Below are positions 17,801-25,816 of a stretch of DNA of 64,000 nucleotides, in pieces. The position numbers and the translations under genes are program-made. Every line of letters starts with the position of its first letter. Within the stretch, counting starts at the first letter, position 1. Source of the DNA: Arcticibacterium sp047623945 (lineage in GTDB: Bacteria > Bacteroidota > Bacteroidia > Cytophagales > Spirosomataceae); contig JBLHOT010000002.1 of NCBI GenBank assembly GCA_047623945.1, positions 46,603 to 110,602 of the forward strand, read 5' to 3'. The notes beneath the pieces were generated by a model. It was not told where the DNA came from, searched no databases, and was given only the letters and a program-made list of their open reading frames with translations.

Positions 17801-18124
17801 GGCGTAGAAGACTAGTGCATCGTTATCCCCAAAAACCGTGTTGTTTCCCTTTTTTAAGATGGGGATTTCTTGGAGTTCGCTGTTTGGAAGAAAGCTATTT
17901 TCCTGTGGTAATAATTTTTCAGGAGAAACAAATAACCTGACATGATCGGGGTTTAGGTTTTTAGTATCGATGCCATTTTTAAGTAAAAAGGTGTTGTCAA
18001 TTTTATAAACCCCGTCTTCGGCTATTTCTAGTTTATACCAATGACCCGATGACAAAATACTTTGCTGAGCAAAGGCACCTTGCAGTGTACATAACAGGAA
18101 TAGATATGTTAGAAATTTTCTCAA
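14804..18124 (-). CDS. porU: Type IX secretion system sortase PorU (gingipain-type C25)
   Basis: A 1106-residue surface protein with signal peptide (LCTLQGAFA|QQ). The C25 peptidase core is visible: LLLFGDTNYD near residue 455, ISVGRLPVK near 532, the catalytic His in NFNGHGSEDGW (His642) and the catalytic Cys in FFTATCEFGRYD (Cys676). PorU removes the C-terminal signal of type IX cargo and links the cargo to lipopolysaccharide. The last ~85 residues form a type A C-terminal domain (ILYPNPAKDIVNLSL, FFDISGKLM, then the closing strand with YLYKI), as known for PorU itself. Length matches the family. It heads a porU-porV pair. Confidence 0.95.
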   Translation of the reverse strand: MRKFLTYLFLLCTLQGAFAQQSILSSGHWYKLEIAEDGVYKIDNTFLLKNGIDTKNLNPDHVRLFVSPEKLLPQENSFLPNSELQEIPILKKGNNTVFGDNDALVFYAENAHQVLLDKDDNLYGLQHPYADANYVFMNIGTQVSKIIAIENSTNSDRKKLEAFTYFESYQPEFVNLLQSGREWLGEYLISELTKTFETEGRITSEKVKLHTKWVSQTFENTTLSIFSDNINLGSLPMSLIDYRWNDSFRRYRRAGEISEDRFQFTALNKEISLTFQLPVDIDISSGAYLDFIELEFPRKIANYSSQHQGYLIGQDRFWFEGTTDNVWNVSDWHSPTLVTKQQGRFMSDAKKELNKYAFFNENNVLSPNSLKKLNRQNVNFSEVPNLLIIYPDIFKTEAEDLAVFRRTHDGLEVATANIKEIYNEFSGGKVDPTAIRNLAKKLWLRSPEKFKYLLLFGDTNYDVKNNNQLSYVNPERLIPTYESKESLEPIYSYSSDDYFGFLEDHEGEWPEGNSVNGRWQQTSSNDHLLDISVGRLPVKQRIEAKLLVDKIKYYSTSKNTLGNWKRNITFVADDADLNIHQRDAEKFSEISIGNSSAIRANKVYLDAYPQIETEFGERSPQANVAFERAINEGSFIVNFNGHGSEDGWTDEKLLTLGQILKWRNKDNMPIFFTATCEFGRYDNPGVVSGAEAALLNPDGGAIALLTTTRPVFSSTNFKINRAFYNEIFKDTSKPIRLGDIFRRTKNESIDGVINRNFSLLGDPSMAIAYPNLEARLKSINNSDPENYLIQGQSKVKLIGEVNDPSFNGKVNITLYDKALDKQTFGGSYYPKMSFKSLDSKLFTGLAEVKNGQFTATFIVPKSVYEFSESGQIFLYAVNTDSTKEAIGGNNSFLIGGLSNEEGNDTTPPEFSLSVASATQLLTVLTSDESGIDISYNQPNKQMVLILNDTLEIHLNDNYVANDGYMKGEIKYQLPPLKEGTHTVRLNLADVYNNSKSETLDFQVRPDAFHITSSILYPNPAKDIVNLSLSHNKPGDDLKFEIAFFDISGKLMSKETRDCYSCEKEVNFGMNLETYLTQEGRYLYKINAIQISNSGKSHKGGRLLFWK

Positions 18125-18158
18125 AAATTAAAGTCTATGGTAGATAACGAAGTACAAC

Positions 18159-18845
18159 TTAGATTAATTTGACTTCAGCAATGAGAGGAACGGTATATTT
18201 TTTTTTTGTGTCTAATTCCAAACATAGTGCCCGAGTTCTTCTTTTCTCTAGCTTTTTAAATTTGCGTTTTTTAAAGAAGAAAGAATGGCCTATTGCTACT
18301 TCTTCCAGTAAAACCAGACCGATCTCTTTACCATGGTCATACATTTTAAGAGCCTTCATAAGGTTTTGATCTCTCGTGGACGACGCTGCCGGATTTCTCA
18401 TGTGATTGGCTAGGACCACTAAAATGTCTTTTGGGAAAACGTCCTCACTGAGCATCGGAATCATGAGCTTTTGAAAGTTTTGTTTCCATTCCAGCCCGTG
18501 AGGAGGTTTTTTCTTGCCTTTATGTGCAATGAAAACTTTTTGATGAGCTACCTCATGAATGTACGTGATAAGGAAGTTATAAGGATTTAAATCATGATTT
18601 ACGGTAATGGTATGATGTCCGTTTTGGTACTTATAATTTCCGAGGCAAGTGCTACGTGTTTTACTTATACCAAAAGAAAAAGGGTATTCTTTCCAAAGAG
18701 CCGTACAATAGGATAAGGCCCCCGGAGGTATTTTAGGGGCAATAACTTCATTAAAAGTGTTTGAAGTTAAAAGGTTCTTTGATTTTGTGGGTAGGCTTCT
18801 TTTTTTTGCCATGGGCATACCCAACCATTTTTGGAAGAAAGACAT
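18159..18845 (-). CDS. SprT-like zinc metalloprotease-domain protein
   Basis: A 228-residue protein from the ATG at 18845. The zinc site HEVAH (His97, Glu98, His101) follows NFLITYI, and the third ligand is probably His116 in PHGLEWKQNFQKL. This is the SprT/Spartan arrangement found in Bacteroidota. The C-terminal ~90 residues are basic and may form a zinc-ribbon-like or nucleic-acid binding tail, but no Cys cluster is seen. A further 55 codons are open upstream, but the sequence there is unlike coding DNA and TACTTTTA sits 31 nt before 18845, so the shorter start is chosen. SprT proteins cut DNA-protein crosslinks in eukaryotes; bacterial roles are mostly unknown. Confidence 0.8.
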   Translation of the reverse strand: MSFFQKWLGMPMAKKRSLPTKSKNLLTSNTFNEVIAPKIPPGALSYCTALWKEYPFSFGISKTRSTCLGNYKYQNGHHTITVNHDLNPYNFLITYIHEVAHQKVFIAHKGKKKPPHGLEWKQNFQKLMIPMLSEDVFPKDILVVLANHMRNPAASSTRDQNLMKALKMYDHGKEIGLVLLEEVAIGHSFFFKKRKFKKLEKRRTRALCLELDTKKKYTVPLIAEVKLI

Positions 18846-19251
18846 TCTAGGAATCAGGGGCTTAAATTGTATGCATAAAAGTACGAATTTGGACTTGGAA
18901 GAATTGCAGTGAATATAAAACAGATCGTAAGTTTTTATAATAGGCAGTATCCTAATCTTTATGCCAACTAGAAGTTTAAGGTAATTTTGACTCTTTTGAG
19001 GTAACTTCATTGTAATTGATATAGGGTTAAATGTCTTGGAATGCCAATTGCCTAGAACGAGTATTTAGACCGAAAGGAGAAAGCTTTAGATGGGAATTGG
19101 ACTGATTTCAGATATCGGAACATAGCTCCCTTCCGAGACATTTTAAAGAATAGGAGATACACGATTAGTGTCTGTTTTAAATAATTGCTTAGTGTTTTCG
19201 GGTATACTTTGGGGCCAAATAAATAGATTTGTAGCTAAATAAGTGCACCGA
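18846..19251. other. Intergenic region between divergent SprT-like gene and cysS
   Basis: About 400 bp with no supported gene. It holds a TACTTTTA -7-like element for the SprT-like gene (18876-18883, minus) and TAGATTTG (19224-19231, plus) 20 nt before the cysS ATG. Nothing else was recognised. Confidence 0.5.
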
Positions 19252-20742
19252 ATGAGACCAATAAGGATTTACAACACACTCACAAGAAAAAAAGAAGCTT
19301 TCAAACCATTAAATGAGGGATATGTTGGGATGTATGTCTGCGGGCCTACTGTTTATAGCAATGCTCACTTAGGTAATGTCCGGACCTTTTTGACATTTGA
19401 TGTACTCTTTAGATTTTTAAAAAGCATTGGTTATAAGGTGCGATATGTTAGGAATATTACGGATGTTGGGCATCTAGTAGGTGATGGGGACGAAGGAGAA
19501 GATAAGATTGGCAAAATGGCCAAACTCGCTCAGATTGAGCCTATGGAGGTGGTCCAAATATATACTAATGATTTCCATCAGATTTTAGAACAATTTAACT
19601 TTCTGCCTCCAAGTATAGAACCTACCGCCACAGGCCATTTAATAGAGCAGATAGAAGCTGTAAAAAGCTTGATAGAGAAAGGAGTGGCTTATGAATCCAA
19701 TGGCTCAGTTTATTTTGATATAAACACTTTTAACGAAAATGGAGGAAATTACGGGAAGCTTTCAGGTAGGATATTAGAGGATTTATTAAATGAGACTAGA
19801 AGCCTAGATGGTCAGTCTGAGAAAAGAAATCCTTTAGACTTCGCTATTTGGAAAAATGCGTCTCGAGAGCATATCATGCAATGGCCCAGCCCATGGGGAA
19901 TGGGATTTCCGGGATGGCATTTGGAGTGTACTTGTATGAGTGCCAAGTATTTAGGGAGTCAATTTGATATACACGGTGGTGGTATGGATCTCAAGTTTCC
20001 TCACCATGAATGTGAGATAGCACAAGGGAAAAGTCTTACTGGCGAAGATCCGGTAAGGTATTGGATGCATACTAATATGCTTACCGTCAATGGTCAGAAA
20101 ATGTCAAAGTCTTTGGGCAATAGCTTTTTACCTGGTCAATTATTTAGTGGGGATCATGAGTTGCTAGACCAGGCTTATAGTGCCATGACTGTCCGTTTTT
20201 TTATGCTTCAGTCTGCATATAGAAGTACATTAGACTTTTCCAATGAAGCTCTGAAAGGTTCTCAAAAAGCTTTTAGAAGGCTGGTTAATGGTTCACGAAT
20301 GCTCAAAAAGCTGGAGTATGAGAAAAACACAGAAGTAGATATAGATGTAAAAAAGAAGGAAACTATAGAAAAGGCCATGGAGGGCTTTTATGAGGCTATG
20401 GGAGATGATTTGAACACTGCCGTTGGAATTGCCCATCTTTTTACTTTGTTGAAATATGTGAATACGATTTTCACAAATCAGTTGCCTTCGGCTGCACTAG
20501 GTGAGGATACCTTTAAAGCTTTAAAAGAGAATTATGCCGTCTTCTTTGAGGATATTTTAGGTCTGAAAGAAGAGTCTAAGGGATCGGACACCGCTATTTT
20601 AGAGGGGATGTTAGATTTATATAAGGAGTATAAGGCAAATCGTCAGTTTGATAAAGTAGACCAAATTAGGGCTTATTTTAAAGATAACGATATGGTGATA
20701 AAGGACCTGAAGCACACCATAGATTGGGCGTGGATAGAATAA
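19252..20742 (+). CDS. cysS: Cysteinyl-tRNA synthetase
   Basis: A class I aminoacyl-tRNA synthetase of about 496 residues that charges tRNA-Cys. Visible: the zinc- and cysteine-binding start MYVCGPTVYSNAHLGN (HIGH variant HLGN), the GWHLECTCMS and HHECEIAQ zinc ligands (Cys, His, Cys), and KMSKSLGN near residue 283. The C-terminal DALR region is shorter than in Escherichia coli but normal in length. A GTG nine bases upstream (19243) could add three residues; the ATG at 19252 is preferred because the family starts directly with the IRIYNTLT strand. The stop codon abuts the stop of the convergent glycosyltransferase gene with no space between. Confidence 0.97.
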   Translation: MRPIRIYNTLTRKKEAFKPLNEGYVGMYVCGPTVYSNAHLGNVRTFLTFDVLFRFLKSIGYKVRYVRNITDVGHLVGDGDEGEDKIGKMAKLAQIEPMEVVQIYTNDFHQILEQFNFLPPSIEPTATGHLIEQIEAVKSLIEKGVAYESNGSVYFDINTFNENGGNYGKLSGRILEDLLNETRSLDGQSEKRNPLDFAIWKNASREHIMQWPSPWGMGFPGWHLECTCMSAKYLGSQFDIHGGGMDLKFPHHECEIAQGKSLTGEDPVRYWMHTNMLTVNGQKMSKSLGNSFLPGQLFSGDHELLDQAYSAMTVRFFMLQSAYRSTLDFSNEALKGSQKAFRRLVNGSRMLKKLEYEKNTEVDIDVKKKETIEKAMEGFYEAMGDDLNTAVGIAHLFTLLKYVNTIFTNQLPSAALGEDTFKALKENYAVFFEDILGLKEESKGSDTAILEGMLDLYKEYKANRQFDKVDQIRAYFKDNDMVIKDLKHTIDWAWIE

Positions 20743-21768
20743 CTAGGCGGATTGTCCGGTGACTTTCTTTAGTAAGTTCATGGCCGTTTTACCAGGCAAA
20801 AGGTAAGAAATAAGGCTAAATAGCGTGTATTTGAAATCGTGACTGCTTTTTATGGCGAGTTGAATAAATCTATTTCCCACTGAGATCTTTCCATCTATTT
20901 TAGAATGAATGCCATAGAGTAGAATGCTAAGCTGCAAGAGTTTAGCATTTTCTTTTTTTATAGTAGGGTCTTTTATGAGGGCATGCCATTTACTCCTCAT
21001 CACTATCTGTGAACTTATCATTTGAAGTTGTTTGGTACTCATGCTTCCGCCGTGCAGCCTTAAGAGAGAGTAAGAACCCGTTATGTAAGGTATTTTGAGG
21101 AATACTGCTCCAGAAATAGCCGCTCTTGTCCAAAAATCCCAGTCGTCATTACCCTGAATAAACCTATGCGAGTTTTCGTGGGCAAAACGCCATTTGGCGG
21201 CACTTAAATGCTGTATGTCAAAAAGGATTTCTTTTGCAATACTTGCTCTAACTACAGGCATGTTGACCAAAAATCTATTGGACTTCAGGAAATCTGCAAT
21301 AATCTTATTTCCTCTTCCTGAAATATCTAAAGTCCATTCTTTTTGTTCTAAATCTAGGTAATTATAAAGGAGATCCTCGAGATTAGACTCCTTAAAGAGT
21401 CTACCCTCGGAATAGAGAACATCTGCCTCAGGATGGTTTAAGATAGTGTCATTAAAAAGCCGAAGTTTCTCCGATTCTAGAAGATCGTCCGCGTCTAAGA
21501 ATTGGAAATAGGATCCTTTAGCTAGTGAAATACCCCTGTTTCTGGCTTTTGAAAGTCCTGCATTCTTTTGAAAGTGATATTTTATTCGGGAGTCCTTTTG
21601 GGTAAAGGCTTTTACCACTTCTGCGGTGTTATCTTTAGATCCATCATCTATAACAATGCATTCCCAGTCTTGAAAACTTTGATTAAGAACGGATTGAATA
21701 CTTTCCGAAATATAATGTCCGTAATTATATGCTGGAATAATTACAGAAAAAAGGGGCAGTTTTTTCAA
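20743..21768 (-). CDS. GT2-family glycosyltransferase (cluster gene 5)
   Basis: A GT-A fold transferase starting PLFSVIIPAYNYGHYISESI, with the nucleotide-sugar DxD-type motif FLDADD near residue 88 and the acceptor-side motif QGNDDWDFWTRA (ED/DD equivalent) near residue 205. It adds a sugar from a nucleotide donor to a growing glycan at the inner membrane; donor and acceptor cannot be read. Start: there is no ATG; TTG 21768 lies 2 nt after the preceding gene and begins right at the conserved N-terminus. GTG 21828 would give 20 more residues but overlaps the preceding gene by 58 nt. Last gene of a five-gene cluster. Confidence 0.85.
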   Translation of the reverse strand: MKKLPLFSVIIPAYNYGHYISESIQSVLNQSFQDWECIVIDDGSKDNTAEVVKAFTQKDSRIKYHFQKNAGLSKARNRGISLAKGSYFQFLDADDLLESEKLRLFNDTILNHPEADVLYSEGRLFKESNLEDLLYNYLDLEQKEWTLDISGRGNKIIADFLKSNRFLVNMPVVRASIAKEILFDIQHLSAAKWRFAHENSHRFIQGNDDWDFWTRAAISGAVFLKIPYITGSYSLLRLHGGSMSTKQLQMISSQIVMRSKWHALIKDPTIKKENAKLLQLSILLYGIHSKIDGKISVGNRFIQLAIKSSHDFKYTLFSLISYLLPGKTAMNLLKKVTGQSA

Positions 21769-21770
21769 AT

Positions 21771-22748
21771 TTAGTACTTGTAAAAGGCAGAAATTTTGAA
21801 CAAAATTTGAAAAAAATAAGAAGACCACCTAAGTACTTGCCTACTAAATTGGATTGGTGCCTTTAACTCATTCAATACGTTTCCATTGATTATCCCTTTT
21901 AAAAGTCTTATTCCAAAGTAGATAGGGACAAATAGGTAATAGTTAGACATGATCAAAAGAAATAGGAGAGGGCCATACCACCTTCTTACCCAAACCAAAT
22001 TAGCTAGCTGCATCTGAGGAGAACGAGAGAAAAAGGTCAAGGGTTTTTCATCTGAGGGTGTGCTTCCCCCTTCTAAATGGATTATTTTTAAATCCGAGTA
22101 ATATTTTAGTCTACCTAGCTGGGCTAGTTTACAGCTCAGGTCCATATCTTCACCATAAAGGAATTGTTCCTCATTAAAACCGCCAATTAGGTCATAATCT
22201 TTTTTTCTACAGAAAATATATGCACCTAGTAGAAAGTCTATTTTTTGGTTGCCTAGCCTGTTTCTTAAGCTTTCTGTGGCACCTTTTGTGAGCGATTTTA
22301 TGACTTCTATGTTTGGAAAAATAAAGCTGTATTGGAGGTTTCCTGCTACATTATAATTTGGATCCACGTAGTTTGGAGCTTTCGTTTTATCTAACATTAA
22401 AACGCTACAAGCGGAAATACTTAGGTCTTTTTCTAGGCGTTCAAAGGAATGAAGTATAACATTGTCCACCAAAATAGTATCTGTGTTAAGGATGAGCAGA
22501 TATTTTCCTGTAGCTTCTTTAGCTCCTAGGTTATTGGCTCTTGAAAAGCCTGCATTATAACCCGATTGTATACACATCACATCCAGAAATGTGGCTTTTA
22601 CTCTTTCCAGAGATTGGTCTCCTGAGTGGTTGTCCACGAGTATGATTTCAAAGGAAAGTCCGTGAGTGAATTTATAAATGGAGTCTATGCATTGGAGGCA
22701 TAGATCGGCACTTTTATAGTTTACAAGTATGATAGAAACGTCTTTCAT
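21771..22748 (-). CDS. GT2-family glycosyltransferase, rhamnosyltransferase-like (cluster gene 4)
   Basis: A 325-residue protein with the WbbL/rhamnosyltransferase-type N-terminus (VSIILVNYKSADLCLQCIDSI), donor motif LLILNTDTIL near residue 90, GAYIFCRKKDYDLIGGFNEEQFLYGEDMDLSCKL near 195-225 (catalytic-base ED motif) and a hydrophobic C-terminal part that may sit at the membrane. Family members add rhamnose or similar 6-deoxysugars to surface polysaccharide. It follows the DUF5672 gene by 3 nt. Confidence 0.87.
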   Translation of the reverse strand: MKDVSIILVNYKSADLCLQCIDSIYKFTHGLSFEIILVDNHSGDQSLERVKATFLDVMCIQSGYNAGFSRANNLGAKEATGKYLLILNTDTILVDNVILHSFERLEKDLSISACSVLMLDKTKAPNYVDPNYNVAGNLQYSFIFPNIEVIKSLTKGATESLRNRLGNQKIDFLLGAYIFCRKKDYDLIGGFNEEQFLYGEDMDLSCKLAQLGRLKYYSDLKIIHLEGGSTPSDEKPLTFFSRSPQMQLANLVWVRRWYGPLLFLLIMSNYYLFVPIYFGIRLLKGIINGNVLNELKAPIQFSRQVLRWSSYFFQILFKISAFYKY

Positions 22749-22751
22749 TTG

Positions 22752-23456
22752 TCAGAGACCATGTTCTTTCCAGAACTCGTAGTCATATTTTTCATAGGCA
22801 TGGCAGCCAAACGGTAAAGAGCTTTTGCTTAGTGCAAAGGCCGCTCTGGGCGTCTTTTCCATGGCAAATTTAAGAGCAATTTCGTAGCTCGGAAGCCTTA
22901 GTAAAAATCTAACAAAAAAGAATCTAGCATAACAGGCAGAAAAGTAGGTGTCTTCATTGCCAGTAAAACCCTTCTTGAAAATTAACTTATGAACCTTCAC
23001 TGCTCTCAAACAAGCTTTAGAGTTTCTAAGTGAAAGGCCTCCATTGAGTACATGGCTTCCTAAAAGATTGTCTTTCCAAGTGTCGTTTCCACTCCCTTTT
23101 ATGGCGTTGGGAGCTCCTATGTAGTCATATCCTTTGGTGCACCAGTCTAATAAATCATCCCGGAAAACCCAGGCGTCTAATTGGTATATTAGGATGTAAT
23201 CGGTGTCAAAGCTTTCATAAAAAATAGTAGAAAGTAAAAGTCTATTATAGCCCGCTATATCATTAAAAAATGATGATTCGAAGGCCTTAAATCGTATTTC
23301 TGGGAAAGTGTTTTTATAAAAAGTAAGGTCTAAACCTGCGGGATGAACAAAAACCTTAGTGTGAGTTCCCAATATTCGCCGGCATTGATTAAGAGATTTT
23401 AATTCACTGCCAGCTATTGAAGTTTTATAGATAGGTATAAGTATTTCTACGTTCAC
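22752..23456 (-). CDS. DUF5672-type glycosyltransferase-like protein (cluster gene 3)
   Basis: A 234-residue protein. The segment YILIYQLDAWVFRDDLLDWCTKGYDYIGAP near residues 88-117 and HVLNGGLSLRNSKACL near 135 are the hallmark of DUF5672, a GT-A-like family found in glycan clusters of Bacteroidota; QLDAWVF holds a DxD-like site. The reaction has not been established. It overlaps the stop of the GT4 gene by 4 nt, so it belongs to the same operon. I call it a probable glycosyltransferase on fold and context. Confidence 0.75.
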   Translation of the reverse strand: MNVEILIPIYKTSIAGSELKSLNQCRRILGTHTKVFVHPAGLDLTFYKNTFPEIRFKAFESSFFNDIAGYNRLLLSTIFYESFDTDYILIYQLDAWVFRDDLLDWCTKGYDYIGAPNAIKGSGNDTWKDNLLGSHVLNGGLSLRNSKACLRAVKVHKLIFKKGFTGNEDTYFSACYARFFFVRFLLRLPSYEIALKFAMEKTPRAAFALSKSSLPFGCHAYEKYDYEFWKEHGL

Positions 23457-24706
23457 TCTAAGACCAGTTTTTCAGAGACTAGTTGATGATATATCTTGGT
23501 GCGAACCTCAACTACTTTTTTAGGGCTGTAATGTTCTCTGGCAAGTTTATTTGCAGATTTTCTAAGCTTTGTTCTAAGCTCCGTATTTTCTAAAAGGATT
23601 TGGATGCTCTTAATGAAGTCTTCTGCGGTATTCGCTAAAAGGAAATGTTCACCGTTTTTACATGGGATACCTTCACAACCAAAAGTGGTAGAGACTACCG
23701 GGATTCCCTTAGACATGGCCCACTGAATTTTGGTTCTTATTCCACCTCCAATCCTGATTGGAACAACCATAACGCTGTTTTTAGCAAAGACATCTAAGTC
23801 TTCTACAAAACCTAAAAACTGTGCATAAGGGCTTTTTAAAGTTTTCTGGCTTGCTAATGGCCATTCTCCTACTACTTGTATTTTTTTGCCTAGCCTTTTG
23901 TAAAGTTGTTTGGCCACATTATTTAAAAACCAGTCCAGAGCATCTCTATTGGGGTCATGAAGGCCGCCACCTAAAAAAAGAATATTTTCAATGGCAGTGT
24001 TTTCTTCTTTGATTTCATCAAAATCTTCCCAAGCCGCAGAAACAGGAGCTAGAAAAACAGGCTTCTCTATAGATTCTGAAATGAGTGTTTGATCTGTAGG
24101 ATTAAGACAGACCACTGCATCAAAAAGATTCATCAGGTCATTTTCAAACTTGAACTGATACTTTTTTAAGTATGCCCCATATTTCTCATCCAGAAGGTTA
24201 TTCTGTGTCTGAACCATTGTTCTCCTAAACCTCGGTTCATGGTTAACGGCTACTTTGAGGCTTTCCTTTGGTAAATTAAAAATTAATGGAAACTTCTCTA
24301 CGAAGTTAACCTCGATAATGTCAAAATCGTTTTCTGATAAGGCCTTATTTACCAGTTCTATATCTCCCTGTGGGAGTGGTTCATATTTAAACTGAGCGTT
24401 TTCTTCATTGGTAAAAACAAGTGGTTTGAGAATACCTAAACGAGTTAAAATATTCTTAGCCAAAGCTCTGAAAGCAAATCTTTTTTGGTCAGATGGATTA
24501 CCGCAATAGAGTTTTACGTTGGGCCATTTTTCTTTAAGGGTAACCAGGTTTTCAGTGCTTGGTACAAAAGGATTTGTAATTAATACGCTGACTTCATGAT
24601 ATTTACGAAGCTCATCCACGTAAGACATGGTGGCCATAGCTCCGCCAGAGTCCACGGGGAATAAATTATTATGAGTGACTATTAATATTTTAAGCCTCTG
24701 CTCCAT
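23453..24706 (-). CDS. GT4-family glycosyltransferase (cluster gene 2)
   Basis: A GT-B transferase of about 417 residues. Visible: N-terminal LKILIVTHNNLFPVDSGGAMATMSYVDELRK, the inter-domain NILFLGGGLHDPNRDALDWFLNNV near residue 250, and the donor site SVMVVPIRIGGGIRTKIQWAMSKGIPVVSTTFGCEGI near 320-355 (with the conserved GGG and the final Glu-like position). Retaining GT4 enzymes use nucleotide sugars at the cytoplasmic face of the membrane. The open frame extends to a TTG at 24724 inside the preceding gene; the ATG at 24706, one nt after that gene's stop, is preferred. Confidence 0.86.
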   Translation of the reverse strand: MEQRLKILIVTHNNLFPVDSGGAMATMSYVDELRKYHEVSVLITNPFVPSTENLVTLKEKWPNVKLYCGNPSDQKRFAFRALAKNILTRLGILKPLVFTNEENAQFKYEPLPQGDIELVNKALSENDFDIIEVNFVEKFPLIFNLPKESLKVAVNHEPRFRRTMVQTQNNLLDEKYGAYLKKYQFKFENDLMNLFDAVVCLNPTDQTLISESIEKPVFLAPVSAAWEDFDEIKEENTAIENILFLGGGLHDPNRDALDWFLNNVAKQLYKRLGKKIQVVGEWPLASQKTLKSPYAQFLGFVEDLDVFAKNSVMVVPIRIGGGIRTKIQWAMSKGIPVVSTTFGCEGIPCKNGEHFLLANTAEDFIKSIQILLENTELRTKLRKSANKLAREHYSPKKVVEVRTKIYHQLVSEKLVLE

Positions 24707-24707
24707 T

Positions 24708-25709
24708 CTAAATAGTTTCTTCAATAAATTGGACTAGACCTCTCATAGGTTTTGTGATTAAAGCTCTTACTCTTTTATACCTTTTTACGGGTTTTGGCCT
24801 TCTTCCGTATTGGCATTGAAGCCCTTTTAATTCATAGAAATGATTCAATTTAACAGTTTCTTCATAATTTCTATAAAGCTCCTGTAAATCGTTTCTCTGA
24901 GAAAGTTTATACCTATTCTGTTTAGCTGCTATATTATCTTCTATTTCTGGATTAAAAGTACTGAAATGAAAAAATAGTAAGCTATCAGTCCCATTGACCA
25001 GATATTGACCATCAACTTTGGTTATTACCCTTTCTTGCAAGTTCCAATAGGCCATATTCATTCCTAAATTCTTGTCAATCAAAACCTTCTCAAAGTAACA
25101 AGGCACCAAATTACACCAGAGTTGGTCCACAAAAAGACCGTTGCAAAGATCATGCTTACATTGTTCAGCCAGTCTATCAGCCCACCAATTAATAAACCTT
25201 TTAGATTCTGAAGAATTGTTTATCGCTACAAAACCCAGGTTGAAAATACCATGGTTGAGTATATCATGCTCATGAATCGTAAAGTTAAGGCGGCTATCTT
25301 CTATTGGTTGAGTGAGGTGAGGCGTTAGTATGATGTTATGCGTAGCAAGATTCTTTTCAATAGAGATCAAGCTATCATAAACCACGATGTCGGGATCTAA
25401 GAAAATAAGTTTGGTGACGTCCTGGTGTTTGTTGAAGAAATATTGAAAGCAGTATGGCTTTATGGAGGTGTTAAATTCTATAATATCATAATTGGAATTC
25501 ATCCAATCAAAATTAGGAATGCCTAAATTTTTGACTTCTAGTATGTTATAGGGCTCATAAGCCTTTCTGTATTTGTCCGGTATTTGTTCAAACTTGTCGG
25601 CCAAGCAAATGTAGAAAATGACGTTTGGGTTATGCCTTTTTACAGAATCTGCAAGTGCTTTAGCTTGAGAAATGTAATTATTGGAACAAATGGTAAAGGC
25701 TAGGGTCAT
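24708..25709 (-). CDS. GT8-like nucleotide-sugar transferase (cluster gene 1)
   Basis: A 333-residue protein starting MTLAFTICSNNYISQAKALADSV, with the metal-binding DxD motif LIFLDPDIVVYD (Asp105, Asp107) and the later LGFVAINNSSESKRFINWWADRL and DQLWCNLVP blocks typical of the GT8-like family of Bacteroidota. The frame is open 46 codons further upstream, but that part contains a TACCTTTG promoter element and is unlike coding sequence, so ATG 25709 is chosen. It is the first gene of the cluster and probably sets its expression. The acceptor is unknown; surface glycan or protein-linked sugar is likely from context. Confidence 0.82.
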   Translation of the reverse strand: MTLAFTICSNNYISQAKALADSVKRHNPNVIFYICLADKFEQIPDKYRKAYEPYNILEVKNLGIPNFDWMNSNYDIIEFNTSIKPYCFQYFFNKHQDVTKLIFLDPDIVVYDSLISIEKNLATHNIILTPHLTQPIEDSRLNFTIHEHDILNHGIFNLGFVAINNSSESKRFINWWADRLAEQCKHDLCNGLFVDQLWCNLVPCYFEKVLIDKNLGMNMAYWNLQERVITKVDGQYLVNGTDSLLFFHFSTFNPEIEDNIAAKQNRYKLSQRNDLQELYRNYEETVKLNHFYELKGLQCQYGRRPKPVKRYKRVRALITKPMRGLVQFIEETI

Positions 25710-25741
25710 TAAAAACTTTTTCGGCGTATTCTTTGGGTTTG

Positions 25742-25749
25742 CAAAGGTA
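25742..25749 (-). promoter_or_regulatory. -7 element of the glycosyltransferase cluster
   Basis: Minus strand TACCTTTG, 32 nt before the ATG at 25709. The -33 box is not clear. It supports the shorter start of the first cluster gene. Confidence 0.6.
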
Positions 25750-25816
25750 ATGAAATATTGGCTACCTGAGTAGGAGTCATGAAGGCATATAAAATATAGG
25801 GTAAAGAATCTATGAT

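Noticed and set aside
18846..19010. Upstream 55-codon extension of the SprT-like frame
   Set aside because: Residues look non-coding, a -7-like element lies inside it, and the ATG at 18845 starts directly before the conserved part.
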